Shown: positions 1 to 12,200 of the stretch, piece after piece
Layout: the number at the start of each line of letters is the position of its first letter
Numbering within the stretch: position 1 is the first letter of the stretch
Assembly: GCA_947034885.2 (NCBI GenBank)
Contig: OX344751.2
Span: 12,958,001-13,022,000, forward strand
Length of the DNA stretch: 64,000 nt
DNA from: Thuidium tamariscinum
Taxonomy: Eukaryota > Streptophyta > Bryopsida > Hypnales > Thuidiaceae
Direction: 5' to 3'
The notes under the pieces: model-generated
Database searches by the model: none
Told to the model about the DNA's origin: nothing
What the model saw: the letters and a program-made list of their open reading frames with translations, nothing else
Made by a program: the position numbers and the translations under genes

Positions 1-294
1 TTCTTTAAAAAAACTTTTTTTTCAAAAGTAAAATTTCAAATTGATTCTTTAGGTTTTTACAGACATGGGAAGCTTTGGATCATTCCATTTGGATTCACAA
101 GTCAAAAGTTATGAGGAATTTTAGTTTGCGGGTAGGTATGGAGTTCAAAAACTCCATACCTACCCGCAAACTAAAATTCCTCATAACTTTTGACTTGTGA
201 ATCCAAATGGAATGATCCAAAGCTTCCCATGTCTGTAAAAACCTAAAGAATCAATTTGAAATTTTACTTTTGAAAAAAAAGTTTTTTTAAAGAA
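1..294. repeat. Perfect palindrome, 145-bp arms, 4-nt spacer
   Basis: Positions 1-145 and 150-294 are exact reverse complements, separated by CAAA at 146-149; I found no mismatch when comparing the arms base by base. The left arm is cut by the window edge, so the palindrome may be longer. The arm sequence matches the middle of family A (compare about 49320-49440), where it occurs once and is not palindromic. It is therefore a head-to-head duplication of part of a family A copy, or a read or assembly fold-back artefact. Confidence 0.95.
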
Positions 295-517
295 GTTTTT
301 TCAGCTGCCCGGGCTGCCCTCACTTCAAACAAAATGACATATCATGCCATAACTTCTTAACTGTGTAGTCAAAAGTTGTGAAAATTGTTGGGCCTTGAAG
401 CTACTCCTCGGACACATGTTGTGTGAAAATTTCGAAGAAGAAAAATAAAAACTCCATTCGTAGTGAGCTGCCCAAAAAATCTATAATGCCAAAAAACGCA
501 GCTTAGGCATTTAGGGG
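1..517 (-). mobile_element. Family A element, truncated by window edge
   Basis: Sequence from about 295 to 517 matches the start of the family A copy at 49099-50043 in the opposite orientation, including the segments around the shared GGGCAACTCACTACG-like stretch. The right end reads TTAGGGG and is followed by TTAA at 518-521, as expected for this family. No coding frame is present. The left part is replaced by the palindrome described for 1-294. Confidence 0.75.
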
Positions 518-521
518 TTAA

Positions 522-1675
522 GTCAAAATGGAACCAAAATTTTATATAATTACCTTCATGACAATTGGCCTAGATTCTAGGTATAATGGTCCCAAAATCA
601 AAATTTAGAAAAATCAGTAGTCAAGCAAATAAAGTTGAATATAGGAACAATTTAATGACACTTTGGAAGACACTCTTAATAGAATTCTATTTGTTAAAAG
701 TGGATACAATGATGGTTTTCAGTGTCCCTATCTTAATAGGGATGAAGTGAAAGAAGGTAAAAACACCAAAATGTATTTGAATAAGTTTTTGAGAAGAGTT
801 TGAGCCTAAAAGTGTGGCTTTCTAGGTTCATGGCTTAGGCTTACAAAATAGCAAGCTCCCAATATGAATAAACTATAAATCTTCAAAGTATTGAGAGTAT
901 GTGTGTCCAAAATCAACCCTATACTTTAATGCATAGAGGATGTTCTTATTTTAGGCATGAATCTAGAAGGGGTAGTTTTGCAAGTAGATTACTATAGGTG
1001 TTGTAACCTTATTTACGTCAATTGTGGTCCATACTAAAGTAGTTTTAGTAAATTTTTGTTGAATTTGAAAAATCTAATGATATGAGAGTCTAAATGGATT
1101 GTTGAACTATATTGTGCAAAGCTTATTCAATTTAGGAGTTGTAGGTAGAAGAACAAGTTTGTTCCAATTTCATTTATCTTCATAATAGAAAATTTAAACA
1201 AAATATTCAAGTTTGGAGGTATTTTCAAAAGTTGGAACATCTAAAGTCCCTCTTTGTACATTGTTTGGAATTTTATAAACATTATGTTTTTCTTTAGTTT
1301 GCTAGAAATACATTTAAAACTCAACAATACTTTCCAAATTTGGATGATAATATGAAAGATTTAATATATTACCATTTGAATGCATGAAATCATAATATAG
1401 GAGAATAACATTGTACACTTAGTGTAAAAAATGAGAAGTATTTTTATTTTGCAAAAAAATACATATGACTATTATAGGCTTTAGGATGTTCTTTCAAAAC
1501 ACAAATTATAATCATTTAACATTGTCAATTTATTTGCATTAAACATTCATCACCGAGACATTTGAATGAATTATTTTGATTCTAGAACATTCTAATTTCT
1601 TTTATTGATATATTTTGAAATACAAAATAACTAGCTACTATGGAATATTGATACAGTTAAAGAGTTTATTGAGTG
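522..1675. other. AT-rich intergenic DNA
   Basis: No gene, terminal inverted repeat or tandem repeat was recognised here; open frames are short and frequently stopped. Confidence 0.6.
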
Positions 1676-1679
1676 TCAT

Positions 1680-2444
1680 GGATAATTGCAAGAAACGCTT
1701 GTCCTATTTTTTGTCCCCTTGACCTCTAACATGTAGTTTTTTGCTCATAACTTTTGCATCGTTTGCCTTCTCAAGTTGAAATTTGTAATGAAGGTGCAAA
1801 CAAAAGTTTTATATGTTGTGTAATTTTTTCAATTTTTTAAAAATGAGTTTACTATTTTTAAACTTCCCCCGATTGGTTGTCTACCTTAGCCATTTTGGGG
1901 GGGGTTTAGTCCTATTTTTTACTCAAAAATCCAAATTTGAAGCCACAAATTGGACAAGTTGGAGTTCTACTAACATTTCAAGGATTGACGGTGAGTTTTT
2001 ATAAAAATAATAAAATGTCTATTGTCCACATGGGGTCAAAGTGACCTTCATTTGCACAAACTCTATGAAGAGGGAAAAACTTTTTAGAGGAATTTTTTCT
2101 TGCAATGTGTGCACAATTTTGTTTAGAAAAATGGATTTTTTTAAAATAGTTTTTTTATTTTTTTTATTTTTTTTAATTATTAAAAATAAAAAGGCCCACA
2201 GACCTTTTTTCTGCTATTTTCTGCTACTTGTGGCCTGTAAAGTACTTGTAGTAGTCCATAGTACTGCATAATATTGTGTAATACTACATTGACGGCCCAG
2301 ATTTTCAAGTGCCCGAAATCGACGGTTGAGATTTGCAAGCGCGCGTCAGACGCGCTGTATTGTCAGGATCGCGTAGTACTACCAGTACTATGCCAAAAAA
2401 TAGCATTTTGAGCCAAAAACGTGAAGTATTTCTTACAATCACCC
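1680..2444. mobile_element. Family D TIR element, copy 1 (765 bp)
   Basis: The left end reads GGATAATTGCAAGAAACG and the right end TTTCTTACAATCACCC, an imperfect inverted repeat. The 4-bp sequence TCAT flanks both ends (1676-1679 and 2445-2448), a clean target duplication. The interior has no long frame and includes a GC-richer patch near 2290-2390 that other copies lack. It is non-autonomous; the superfamily is not assigned. Confidence 0.85.
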
Positions 2445-2448
2445 TCAT

Positions 2449-3321
2449 ATACTATTGTAATTGCATATCACATTAATCATAAGAAGTCATAGTAGTTTTC
2501 AGAACTTCAACAAAATGGGGGAAATATTACTTAACTCATAAAGGATTGACAATGTAAGAATCTATGTGATAAAAACTAGATGGTGGCCTTATGGTCCTTC
2601 CAAGGTTAACTCTACAATATTCTTCAACAAGTTTGGTGAAATCTTTCTTTGTTATCCACTCATTTCCTCATCCACAACATTTCTTTAGCAAATTGGGGGA
2701 ATGAAGTCTCCCTACCAAAAATGAGGGTTCCCTATTGAGACACTTCCTATTACATAGAACATAGTAGAGTGTGTGTAATAAGAGACAAGGAGTCAAAGTT
2801 TGAGAAAAATTCAAAAGGAAATCCCTTGAAGCACTTAAACTTGGCATGTTGGAGTTTGGTGTCATGTTTTTTTGTACGAACTTATTATATAAATCATGTA
2901 GATAAAGAGTAATTATCTATACCTTAAGAAAAGTATTTTGTTTTGTTTGTTTTGTTTGTTTTGTTTGTTTTGTTTGTCACGTTGAGATCTCTGGACCATG
3001 CGTCCCTCGGTTGCATGCTTGGTACTATCAGAAAGTTCTTGGCGAGGAGGGGTGCACGGGCTTGGTGTGGTGGCCTTTTGACTTATAGTATAAAAGTTAT
3101 GGATTTTTGAATATTTTTGGTTTTAAAAAATTAAAAAATTACTTTTACTTATGTTTTAGTAGTGTACTTGGTACCATCGGAAAGCTCTCATCAAGGAAGA
3201 ATGCACGTGCTTGGTTTTGTGGCATTTGGACCTACAATGAGAAAGTTATTGAATTTCAAAGTTTTAATGTTTATGTGCATTTAAAAATTAGATTTGATTG
3301 TGGCATCGACATAGGACACAC
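2449..3321. other. Intergenic DNA with microsatellite and local duplication
   Basis: A TTTTGTTTG microsatellite of about four units lies at 2936-2977. Two diverged tandem copies follow, 3018-3166 and 3167 to about 3270, offset by 149 bp; each contains CTTGGTAC and a TGCACG.GCTTGGT-like motif. No gene is seen. Confidence 0.65.
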
Positions 3322-3323
3322 TA

Positions 3324-3745
3324 AGGTAGAACCACCTATTCCCGATCAAGGACCCATACCCAACCTATAGGATGTGGCTATTTCCAACCAAGGCTAGAAG
3401 AGATTTACATTCAAAGTTTGGAATGTACCTTTTTCCCATTTTCAAGGTTGGGATTAATAAGGTCATGACACATGTCCCAAAGTGTCATAAAGTGTGTGGG
3501 AAGTACCGATTGGGGAAGTAATCTTGGCTATAATCCAAATTAAAAGATTTTAGACATGGGCTATAGGTTCAAAGCACTTTTTGGCTTTTAAAAATCATAG
3601 TAATTTCAATTTGGGGAATAAAATTATGAAAAATTTGTAATCCCCATATTTCTTATCTTGCTACATGGAAAAATTTCCATAGCCTCATATTCCTCGTGAT
3701 CTGTTCTAGAATTGCTTAAGTGTTCAAGTATAAGTGGTTCTACTT
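3324..3745. mobile_element. TIR element with AGGTAGAACCACC ends (422 bp)
   Basis: The left end is AGGTAGAACCACCT; the right end is the reverse complement of AAGTAGAACCACTT (12 of 14 match). Both ends abut TA (3322-3323, 3746-3747). A partial, inverted relative of its left end lies in the last intron of the GT14 gene (about 9640-9709). No coding frame is seen, so it is a MITE-like element. Confidence 0.75.
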
Positions 3746-3747
3746 TA

Positions 3748-4224
3748 GTATGTATTGAGTGAACACTGAACAGTGAGACAATAAAAATTATAAATAAATT
3801 AAATTATAAATTATAAAGTTTTGACTGTTTTGACTTTTCTTTTTCTTTTTCTTTTCCAGTAAAAGAAGTTGGCTGTTTGAACTTTGAAGGGCAGGTTGGG
3901 TGCTTCTGATTTGAATTTGAAATTTTTTGAGTATTACCGGCTAACTTAGCTGTCATGTTCACTTGCCTGGAGTGTCTGCCAGTGAGTCCGTCCGCATTGC
4001 ACATGCCGGCAGAACTGACCTTTGGGAGTCACCCAACTGAACTGAATGGCTCTGTCCGGCCCGTCCAGCTCAGTCTCACCGACTCTCAGCTGCGTTTCAC
4101 ACCAGCCAGTGTTTGGGGAAAAAACGTGGCTGAATCAAAAATTTTAATTGGGGGCTCGGGGGAAAAACATTGTTGCAATTTCAAAATCCTTGGCATAAAA
4201 AAACAATGAAAAAATCTACTTATT
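3748..4224. other. Intergenic; small GC-richer island at 3950-4115
   Basis: The segment 3950-4115 is clearly GC-richer than its surroundings and keeps one frame open (3955-4209, 84 codons), but I recognise no domain. It may be a captured or decayed gene fragment. Flanks are ordinary AT-rich DNA with a CTTTTT-type run near 3836-3858. Confidence 0.45.
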
Positions 4225-4226
4225 TA

Positions 4227-4499
4227 AGGTAGGTACACCGAAAAGAGCCGCATTCCTAAAAGCGCCATCTACAATGTGCATACATTTTCAAAATCAGTCA
4301 TGTTTGCACAGTGTAGATGGCGCTTTTAGAAACTGACTTTGACCGTGAATAACTTTTGCATATGGTATCCAAATCCAACGTTCCTTGGTGCGTTGGAACA
4401 TGCTTTCACTTGCCAAGAAGACTGCATGAAACTCTGAACAAGCTAATAACAGTAACCAGGTACAGTATGAATAAGTGGCACTTTTGGGTGTACCCACCT
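4227..4499. mobile_element. TIR element with AGGTRGGTACACC ends (273 bp)
   Basis: The left end AGGTAGGTACACCGAAAAG and the reverse complement of the right end, AGGTGGGTACACCCAAAAG, differ at only two positions. TA flanks both ends (4225-4226, 4500-4501). A second, internal inverted repeat (AAAGCGCCATCTAC and its complement) lies at about 4258-4327. MITE with no coding capacity. Confidence 0.85.
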
Positions 4500-4680
4500 T
4501 AGAGAGAAAAAATAGAGAAATCAACTGAAATCCATACTTGGTATAAATGACGCAACTTGGGAGGTGAAGGAAATTAGTCGGTGAAACTAAAAAAACAATT
4601 CTTAACAATGTTTTACACAAGATGTGTTTACTTTGGAAAACAAATGGAATGACTTCTTTTTTTTCCTTCATTTTTTTTAA

Positions 4681-4901
4681 CCCTTAAAGGACATACCAAT
4701 GGCTATGTAAATCACACATTTTGATACCGTGTGACATCACCTACTTTGAAGAAGTCAAATATATTCATTGGAAGTCAAAGTACTATAAAAGATCTTTTCT
4801 TTCCACCCCAATACCAAAGATGAAAAGTTGCATCTTTGTCTTGGAAAAAAAGATTCTTTGTCATTCAGTGGATGCCAAATGTCTACGGCGGCATTCAAGG
4901 G
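4681..4901. mobile_element. TTAA-flanked MITE, CCCTTRAA ends (221 bp)
   Basis: The ends are CCCTTAAAGG (left) and, as reverse complement of the right, CCCTTGAATG. TTAA sits exactly outside each end (4677-4680 and 4902-4905). A TTAA target with CCC-initial termini is the known hallmark of piggyBac elements; no transposase is present, so that assignment is inference. TTAA is common in such AT-rich DNA. Confidence 0.65.
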
Positions 4902-4905
4902 TTAA

Positions 4906-7029
4906 ACTGATTGCACAAATGGAATGACTTTTAAACCTAATTAAACAAAAAATACCAATCACACAAGTTTCTCATGAGAGAAGGTGGACAACAAAAAGGA
5001 TGAAAAGGAAACCATGGTAGGTTGCTACTAAATTAACCGTGACCCCATTCCATCGTAGAGTATTGCATATATTAAGGGATGTCAATCTAGGATTGTACAA
5101 GATTGATATCGTAATGGTAGTTTGCTTTGAAACAAGAGATGTTGAACATTTTTAAGTTGATTTTTTTAACAAATGGGAGAATTCATTGCATTAAGATTAT
5201 CCCCATGTCAGATCCCTCAAGTAGGGGTGCCAAATGCCAATTTAGAAGAGTTTGTTGTGGATGGCTCACTTACTAAGGTCCTCCATTTCTCAGGTACCCC
5301 ATGTCTGCATTACAATGCCACTCACCAAGCACGTCTTCTAAGGTATTTCAACAAGGGACTACTATTGTCAAGCTAGATGGGCGACCTAAATAGGGTTTGG
5401 TTTCAACAAGTCAAGGTGAGTAGGGTTTAGGTGAACTACTAATGGCTAGACATTCCCTTGAAATGTCCCATAAATGAACAATAGAAGGGATTATGAGGCA
5501 TGCTCAAGTCCTCCAATCTTCTGGTACCCTCCCTAATTTCTAAAGTGGCTGGGCAATTTTTTTGGCTTAGCATCTTTGTCATGGGGCAATGCCACAATCC
5601 TGACATGCTACATTAACATGTATATGGCTTTTGAAGTGCAAGCATGTGAATGCTCTAAGGGCTTGGCTTCTTATTCTCGGTTCTCTGTTATTAAGGAATC
5701 CAATATTGTTGATATATAATGGCATAAATACTAATTTGTCATTAGAAATAATTGAAAAGTATTTGAAATGAGGGAAGAGGAGTTAGAGTTTGAGAATGTC
5801 AAAGAAAAATATTGAACAAAATTCCTTAAAGTACACAAACTTACTGGAGTCTAATGGATTTTGGTATTGTATATCTATTGTATTATTTTTAGTTAAGTCT
5901 TTTTTTGATAGCCCTAGCACAATTAGACATAACTTTGCAATTACTTGTCTTATGATCTAAGAGAGCTATATATTTTATACATCAAAAATAGTTATAGTAA
6001 ATTTTATAAGATTGTAATATTCCATATGCCATTTTCAAACTATGCAATTTAAATTGTAAAAGTGAAATCTAAGATAAGTACAAGTTTCATACATCTAAGG
6101 CAAGTGTAGATTTTAAAAATCTAAGACAATTATAGATTTAAGATCCAACAGTGTAAACCATCTAAGACTGGTCTAAATTTTAGAAATAAAAAATAGATCT
6201 AAATGTCTAAAATCTAGGACTAGTATAGATTTCAGACCTTGCAATTGAATTGTAAAAAGTGTCATAATTGTAGAATTTCCACCCCATTTTAATGAAATTC
6301 ACTATTAATAGTTGAACGTCATATTTGCTACTACTACTCACTCATCTAAAATTTCTATTATTGTCTTGCAATAAGTATCATTCTATAACACATGTATCTT
6401 ATAATATACACTAATGTACAACAAATGGTATTGGATTCCAATAGTTATTCATTAGAAAGCAAGCATAAATAGATTATAGACCTTGGTGAACGGATATTGA
6501 AATGGAATGTTGTTGCCGCACTTGCTATTGTCAAATCACAATATTCAATACTATAGAAACTTTGAAGACCTCAAGGAATATTTTCATTTCAAAAAATGAT
6601 TAATTCCCCTAGGTTTGAATAGGACCAACCATATTAAGTTTTTTTTTAATGAAAAACGAATTTCATATGATTATATTGTTAGGAGCATAATTTGCATGCA
6701 TTATTAAAAAAATGCATGCATTGGTTGTAAAATAAATAAAATTGAATGAAGGAAAGTCCCTAAGTGATTAAATCCAAACTCAATCTTTTAAAACATATAG
6801 AAGGTCTATTTGTCTTATAAGGTTACACAAAAGAAATACAATGGTTTTATCTTTTTTTAATGATTGTGTAAATTTATAATAGTGATACTATTCTTTATTA
6901 ATTAAGTGAACTAAAATGATACAATAAATGTACTAGTTTTCACAAAGAATCAAGTTTCATAGTGACTCTATTTTTGCATAAGACACAAATATCAACTCCA
7001 AACAATGTTCTTGAATAATGTAGAGATTT
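4906..7029. other. AT-rich intergenic DNA with degenerate repeats
   Basis: Mostly featureless. About 6060-6240 holds degenerate tandem units resembling ATCTAAGACAAGTATAGATT. A short hairpin around TGCATGCATT lies near 6692-6722. No gene is recognised. Confidence 0.6.
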
Positions 7030-7900
7030 TCAACAACTCATTGAGCATGAAATTTTCAATTTCTTCTTTGAAATCTTCACAAAACATATATACAACAAGT
7101 AGCTTTAAAGCCCAACAAGTTTTATAACTTTTGACTACATAGATAAAAAAATTATTGTATAATATGTTGTTTCTTTTTTAATTTGGGTAGCCTAGGCAAT
7201 TTAAAAAAAACACTTTTCAAGAAACAAAAATTGTTTTTCTAAATTTATATGTATGTGGAAAGCCATTAGGGGAGTTTTTGGGCTCCATGAGATTGTTTTA
7301 GGGTTGTTTCATGAAATAATTTCCAATGTTGCACACCAACAATGGCTGATCTAAATTTTCAAATTGAAAAAACAATTATTTTTTTTAATAAAAAATAATC
7401 AATTATATGACATGATAGTCACCTGCCCACATCAAATTGATGGCATGGCAATATTTCCAATGTTTTCACAGTTTGGAAACTCATAATTAGTCTCTCATAG
7501 GCCCAAAAACTCCCCTACTATTTGAATAATTCCATTTTAATTAATGAGATGAAAGTTATGAGGAGTTTTAGTTTGAAACCAATGATAGAATCTCTATTCT
7601 AAAACAAACTTTGAAATCCTTTATTTAGCTCAATTTTCAATATTTTTTCAAAAATATAAAATCATAGGTTGTAGATTGTATATTACAACATTACAACCAT
7701 TGGGACTAGCATTTTTCAATTCCATGACCAAATTCTTAACAATTTAGTAGTTTAAATCATTTTCTATTTCTTTTGACCCACAATTCTTTTCAAGCATGGA
7801 TACAATTTTTATTTTTGAAATTCTTTATTTGAAATAGACAACTTATTTCTTCAATTTCAACATTTGGGAAGCATTGAAAATACTTCTAGTTGAAATCCAA
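7030..7900 (+). mobile_element. Family A element, diverged and interrupted
   Basis: Segments 7060-7265 and 7520-7880 align in order with the family A copy at 49099-50043, for instance the stretch around GTAGCTTTAAAGCCC and that around TATTACAACATTACAACC. Both termini are lost. A family B element (7269-7515) has inserted into it, so this A copy is the older of the two. Confidence 0.7.
7269..7515. mobile_element. Family B element, copy 1, inside family A (247 bp)
   Basis: The left end GGGGAGTTTTTGGGC and right end GCCCAAAAACTCCCC are a perfect 15-bp inverted repeat, each abutting TA (7267-7268, 7516-7517). Host sequence on both sides is family A, which confirms the borders. It is a Stowaway-like, TA-targeted MITE without coding sequence. 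Confidence 0.9.
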
Positions 7901-8253
7901 GCATTATAATCTAGCAATTGGCAAGGTTTCTTATTCTTAAATTTTAGAAGAGTTTATATTCTAACAAGTTAACTACTGTAATGGATCCCAATGAGTCAGG
8001 TTAGTGAAATTATAACTTAATTCTCCTCCCAAATATTTAGAGGGAATTGTACCTTCACCTATGGGGAGGCAAGTCACTACTCTAGGTTTAATCGTAGAAG
8101 GACATTGTAGACAACCTATGTCTGATAGATGACTAAGAATTCTTGCATGTTAGACAAGAGTGCAATTGTTCATCCTTTAATTTTTGTGCAAAAAGGGAGA
8201 GGTCGTGAATAGTAGTTTCATCTACAATGAATACTTTTGAATTTTTTACAATA

Positions 8254-8639
8254 AGGGCAAAACACCCATTCCCGCACTTGTTCCTTGGAATGGACCATAG
8301 ATTCACCCAATTGTGTTAGTAGACTTTCCTTAATGTGTTCGCCACATGTGTAATTATAATTAGCTGACACAATTGAAGGACACATAGGAAAATCTGGTTG
8401 GTTGAGTGCTGATTTTCGCAGGGTTCAGTTTTGGGGGCACCTATTGGACGGTTTCATAGGTCTAGGGAGCCAACACTTTGAAAATTTGTAGAAATTACAT
8501 ATTGTATCGGAAAAATCTTTTTTTTATTTTTAATATTCATGATTTTCACTCGCTAATACTAGGAAAATATCATTTTTAGAAAACACTGCCTCCAACTATG
8601 CTGAATTCCTTATTTGCACGGTTTTGGGTGTTTCCACTG
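8254..8639 (+). mobile_element. Family C element, copy 1 (386 bp)
   Basis: It starts AGGGCAAAACACCC and ends GGGTGTTTCCACTG, so the ends share an inverted AAACACCC core; both abut TA (8252-8253, 8640-8641). Close full-length copies lie at 29861-30240 and 47610-47993, and one is split at 48850-50710. No coding frame; MITE-like. Confidence 0.85.
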
Positions 8640-8641
8640 TA

Positions 8642-9253
8642 GATGATTTGCACGGTTGCAAAAAGGATGATTTCCACCACCGCCAGTCCGTCCTTCAATG
8701 TTATGTCACCCCCAAAGTTGATGAACTGTACAATTTGGTTTTCAATTCAACACAGCACCAATTGAATACCCACATCAAAGTGGAGGGAAGCCAATTTAAT
8801 GCTGAAGGCTTTTCTGTCCCAATTGCCACACCAACTAACATAGGCATTCACTGTTGAGAAACAGTTTCTGACTAAGAAGTGGAATGTATTTAGTGATAAT
8901 CCACACTCTTTGTATACAAGAATTTTTTATCTGAGACAGTTTCATTGCCAAATATTCCACAAAAATCACAGAGAAAGGGTGCATTTTTCGTAGAATGAGA
9001 CATTCCTTTCCTGAAATTGTTGAACCCAAAATCAAGGGTAAACTTGAACAAGGCCATGACTTGAATGTCAGGCATATCTTAAAATTTACCACCCATGTAG
9101 TGCCTCATCTCAAGTGGCACAAACAAATGGTACCTTTGCAAGGATGCACATCTTTTTCATGCACCCAAGTACCAGAGTTGAACAATGGTACCCTAAATGA
9201 AGCAAGCCAGACACAATTTAAAAATTGGAGCCTGGTGGAAATTCAGAACTATT
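8642..9253. other. GT14 3' flank with frames of unknown standing
   Basis: Two plus-strand frames (8624-8857 and 8995-9261) are somewhat longer than the background, but I recognise no domain. The stretch just below 9254 probably includes the 3' UTR of the minus-strand GT14 gene. It could also hold an old gene fragment. Confidence 0.4.
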
Positions 9254-12200
9254 TTAAATGAGTCCCTTCTCATAGCTAGCAACTTGGTCCAACAGGCGGA
9301 ATCCAGCAGCACGTGTAAATTTCCTAGCAAACAGAAAGCAGGGCCGATCTTTGCCCGCAGCTTTGCACCATTCTGTTCGCGACTCTGTGTCGTACCGGAT
9401 GCTGCGGATTTTCTGCATCACAAAAACATATGATTTATTGCATGAATTGAAATTACTATGAGTTTTAAAAGGCAAAAAGTGCACCGGACCAATAGCCAAT
9501 CTTTGGACTCTTCTAATTCAGATCATTCAAAAAAAATACTTTTCTACTCGCTGCTTCCTACTTTCTGCACACTACTTTAGGACATGTATCATGAACTTTT
9601 GGTTCCAACTTTGAAAAAGAGAAAAAACAAAACATTCTAACCTTGGTTGGAAATACGTGAATCTACAGGTTGGCTATGGGATGTTGGTTGGTTATGGGAG
9701 GTTCTACCTTATTTTGATGGGAAAGTTCAAACATTATGATTGTGTTGCTAGGTGCATGACCCATAAACTCTGAATTTTTAATTTTTTTCCAGAATTTCAA
9801 AGTCAAATGGAAGGAATCAAATTTTTTTAACTGAATGTGAATGGCAACAGTTAGTAAAGCAATTTTACTGTGAAGCACAAATCAAAGAAAGGGAACTTTT
9901 TAAGGCAACCACGTGTGAAACCTTTTGGTTTGAGGGAAAGATGCAAATACCTGAATATTCTTTATAGCCTCCAGGGTAGCATCTGAAAAAGCATAGGTCA
10001 CAGGGTGCCATCCTTCTCGACCTCTGCCTGTATTTTTATTCTCCCAATGGCTGTATGTCAACGTCCGCCGTTCGGTTTGCTCCTCCAAATCCTCCATCTA
10101 GGCTCTCACATTGGCACTTCAACAATTAAGTGCTAAAAATTTGAGTTTCCATTCTAATAATCTGCCAAAACTTAGCTACAATTTTCTTGGGTAACCAATT
10201 CTAGCAAAAGTTAGGTGGAACATGACATAATTTCCTCTGAATGCAGTTGCTGTAGTTGAGAAACTGAACATGAAACATCAAGCTTTTCTCCAAACAACTA
10301 AAGCCAGAAACTTCTCTGTTTGCATTGCACAAGGAAAATCCCAAGTCACATCTCTAGAGGAAAAAACAACATACTTACTGCAAACATAGTTTGAATATAA
10401 TGCTCATCAGGTATACAAGTGTGAGACTTCTTTGCCCCAACTTTCTGCACCCAAAAAACATGAGAATCATCGTTAGAAAGTAATCCTGCAGAAAATCACA
10501 AAGGAAATAGCATATATATGGCCAGGAATATGCAGGGAAATATTGATGGCATTGTTCAAACAACTGCATACAGTAATGAGAAAAGCCAATTCTTCACTTC
10601 AGCAAAGAACTAGGAAACGGTTCTCACCAAAGAGTCATCAGTCCAATTCTTTGGTACAGGCACAGGCTTCTGCAACCATTCCACACATTTATCCACAATT
10701 AATTATGTGACTAAAGTGGCAAAGTGATGATAAGTGCACAGTTAAAAAACAAACAAACTAGCTCAATTCAAGAAAAGAACAGAATGAAATTTCCAACAGG
10801 AGTAAGCATAGTTAACTACAGGTGTTGCTTTGAATTGGATTTGTCATTTAGAGTAGGAATCTATGCAACCCTCCAAAATGAGAAACAAATTTGAACAGAG
10901 GAACCTTTGCACTATTCTCCCAGGCAAAAAGAATGGATAATTATACACTCTCCTGAGGAATTATAATTACAAAATTACGATTGTGCGAAGTTACAAACCT
11001 TGCAGTGCTCAATAAAAACTGGATACACTTCAGAATCTTCTACAATAGCCTCCGCATGCTTCCGCGTCAAGGTAAACCACTACATGATCCAGCAACAGTT
11101 TCATCACCCATGAAAGAAACAAACAAAAACATACAATTATCCAATAATTATCACGAGGATCACACAATTTGTCCTCAAGGTGCCTTGTCATCAACGGCAG
11201 TTGATTTTATATTCATACTTGGCAAAATGGAAAAATTTCAAGAGATTGGCCTTTCTCCACATCTGCCTGATCTGGAACGTCGAACCCACACCAGGCCGGG
11301 TTTTTTTTAAATGTCTATCTATGTTATGTACACAAAATTTGGCACATTGAAATGAAACACCCCAATTTAAGAAATACAACCACAATCTATTGATGTAAGG
11401 TTGCTATGAAGTACCTGAGATCCTTTCCGCCACTTATCAGGTGGGATAACGGTTTCCATGTTGGTATTGTACTGCTCATCCGAGTGATCCACAAAACTGT
11501 TTCCCAAAGCTCAGGCAACATCTTTTTGAGAATGCTTGAAACTAACACTGAATGCCTTGTACGAAGAAGCGACAACTTAGATCAAAGAAATTAACAATAT
11601 GAAACAGATGGGAAGCAGACCAGCAAGTTACCTGTCTACAAAGCTCTTTGGAGAGGTCATTACATAATTGTAGACATAATCAAAATTGTAAAGAGGTATA
11701 CAACTGCAGCAAACCACAGAAAAAAACCACAATCAATTACTAACTAGAAAAAACAGGCATGTTCTAAATTTAATCAATGTCTCACAGAGACTTTTCTAAT
11801 TCTCATGCCGTTACTTTCAGTAGGCGGGGGAGTTACAGTAGATTTCAGCAAACTTGCGTAAACTGCATCCCTAATCTCTGCCCGAAACGCAATATAAATC
11901 ACTTTTCAAGCTTGCAACAAAAGATTGGTCACAGTCTACCTGTCAGAGAGAAGAAAGAAACGCTCATTCAATGGGTCCTTCAAAGCTTCTGTTAACAAAT
12001 GACGCTCAGCCTGGATCATGCTTGAATCTCCCCATAATACCTGCATAACAACCATGACCCCTTGTCACTAGATTAGAATGCTTATACGCAAGTTGGGTGT
12101 AAGCAGTATGATGCATGACTTCGTGGAATTTAAGTCCATTTTAACTCCTAAATCCCAAATTGGTCATAAGGGAATGTTGTCCTTCAAAGATTCAAGTATT

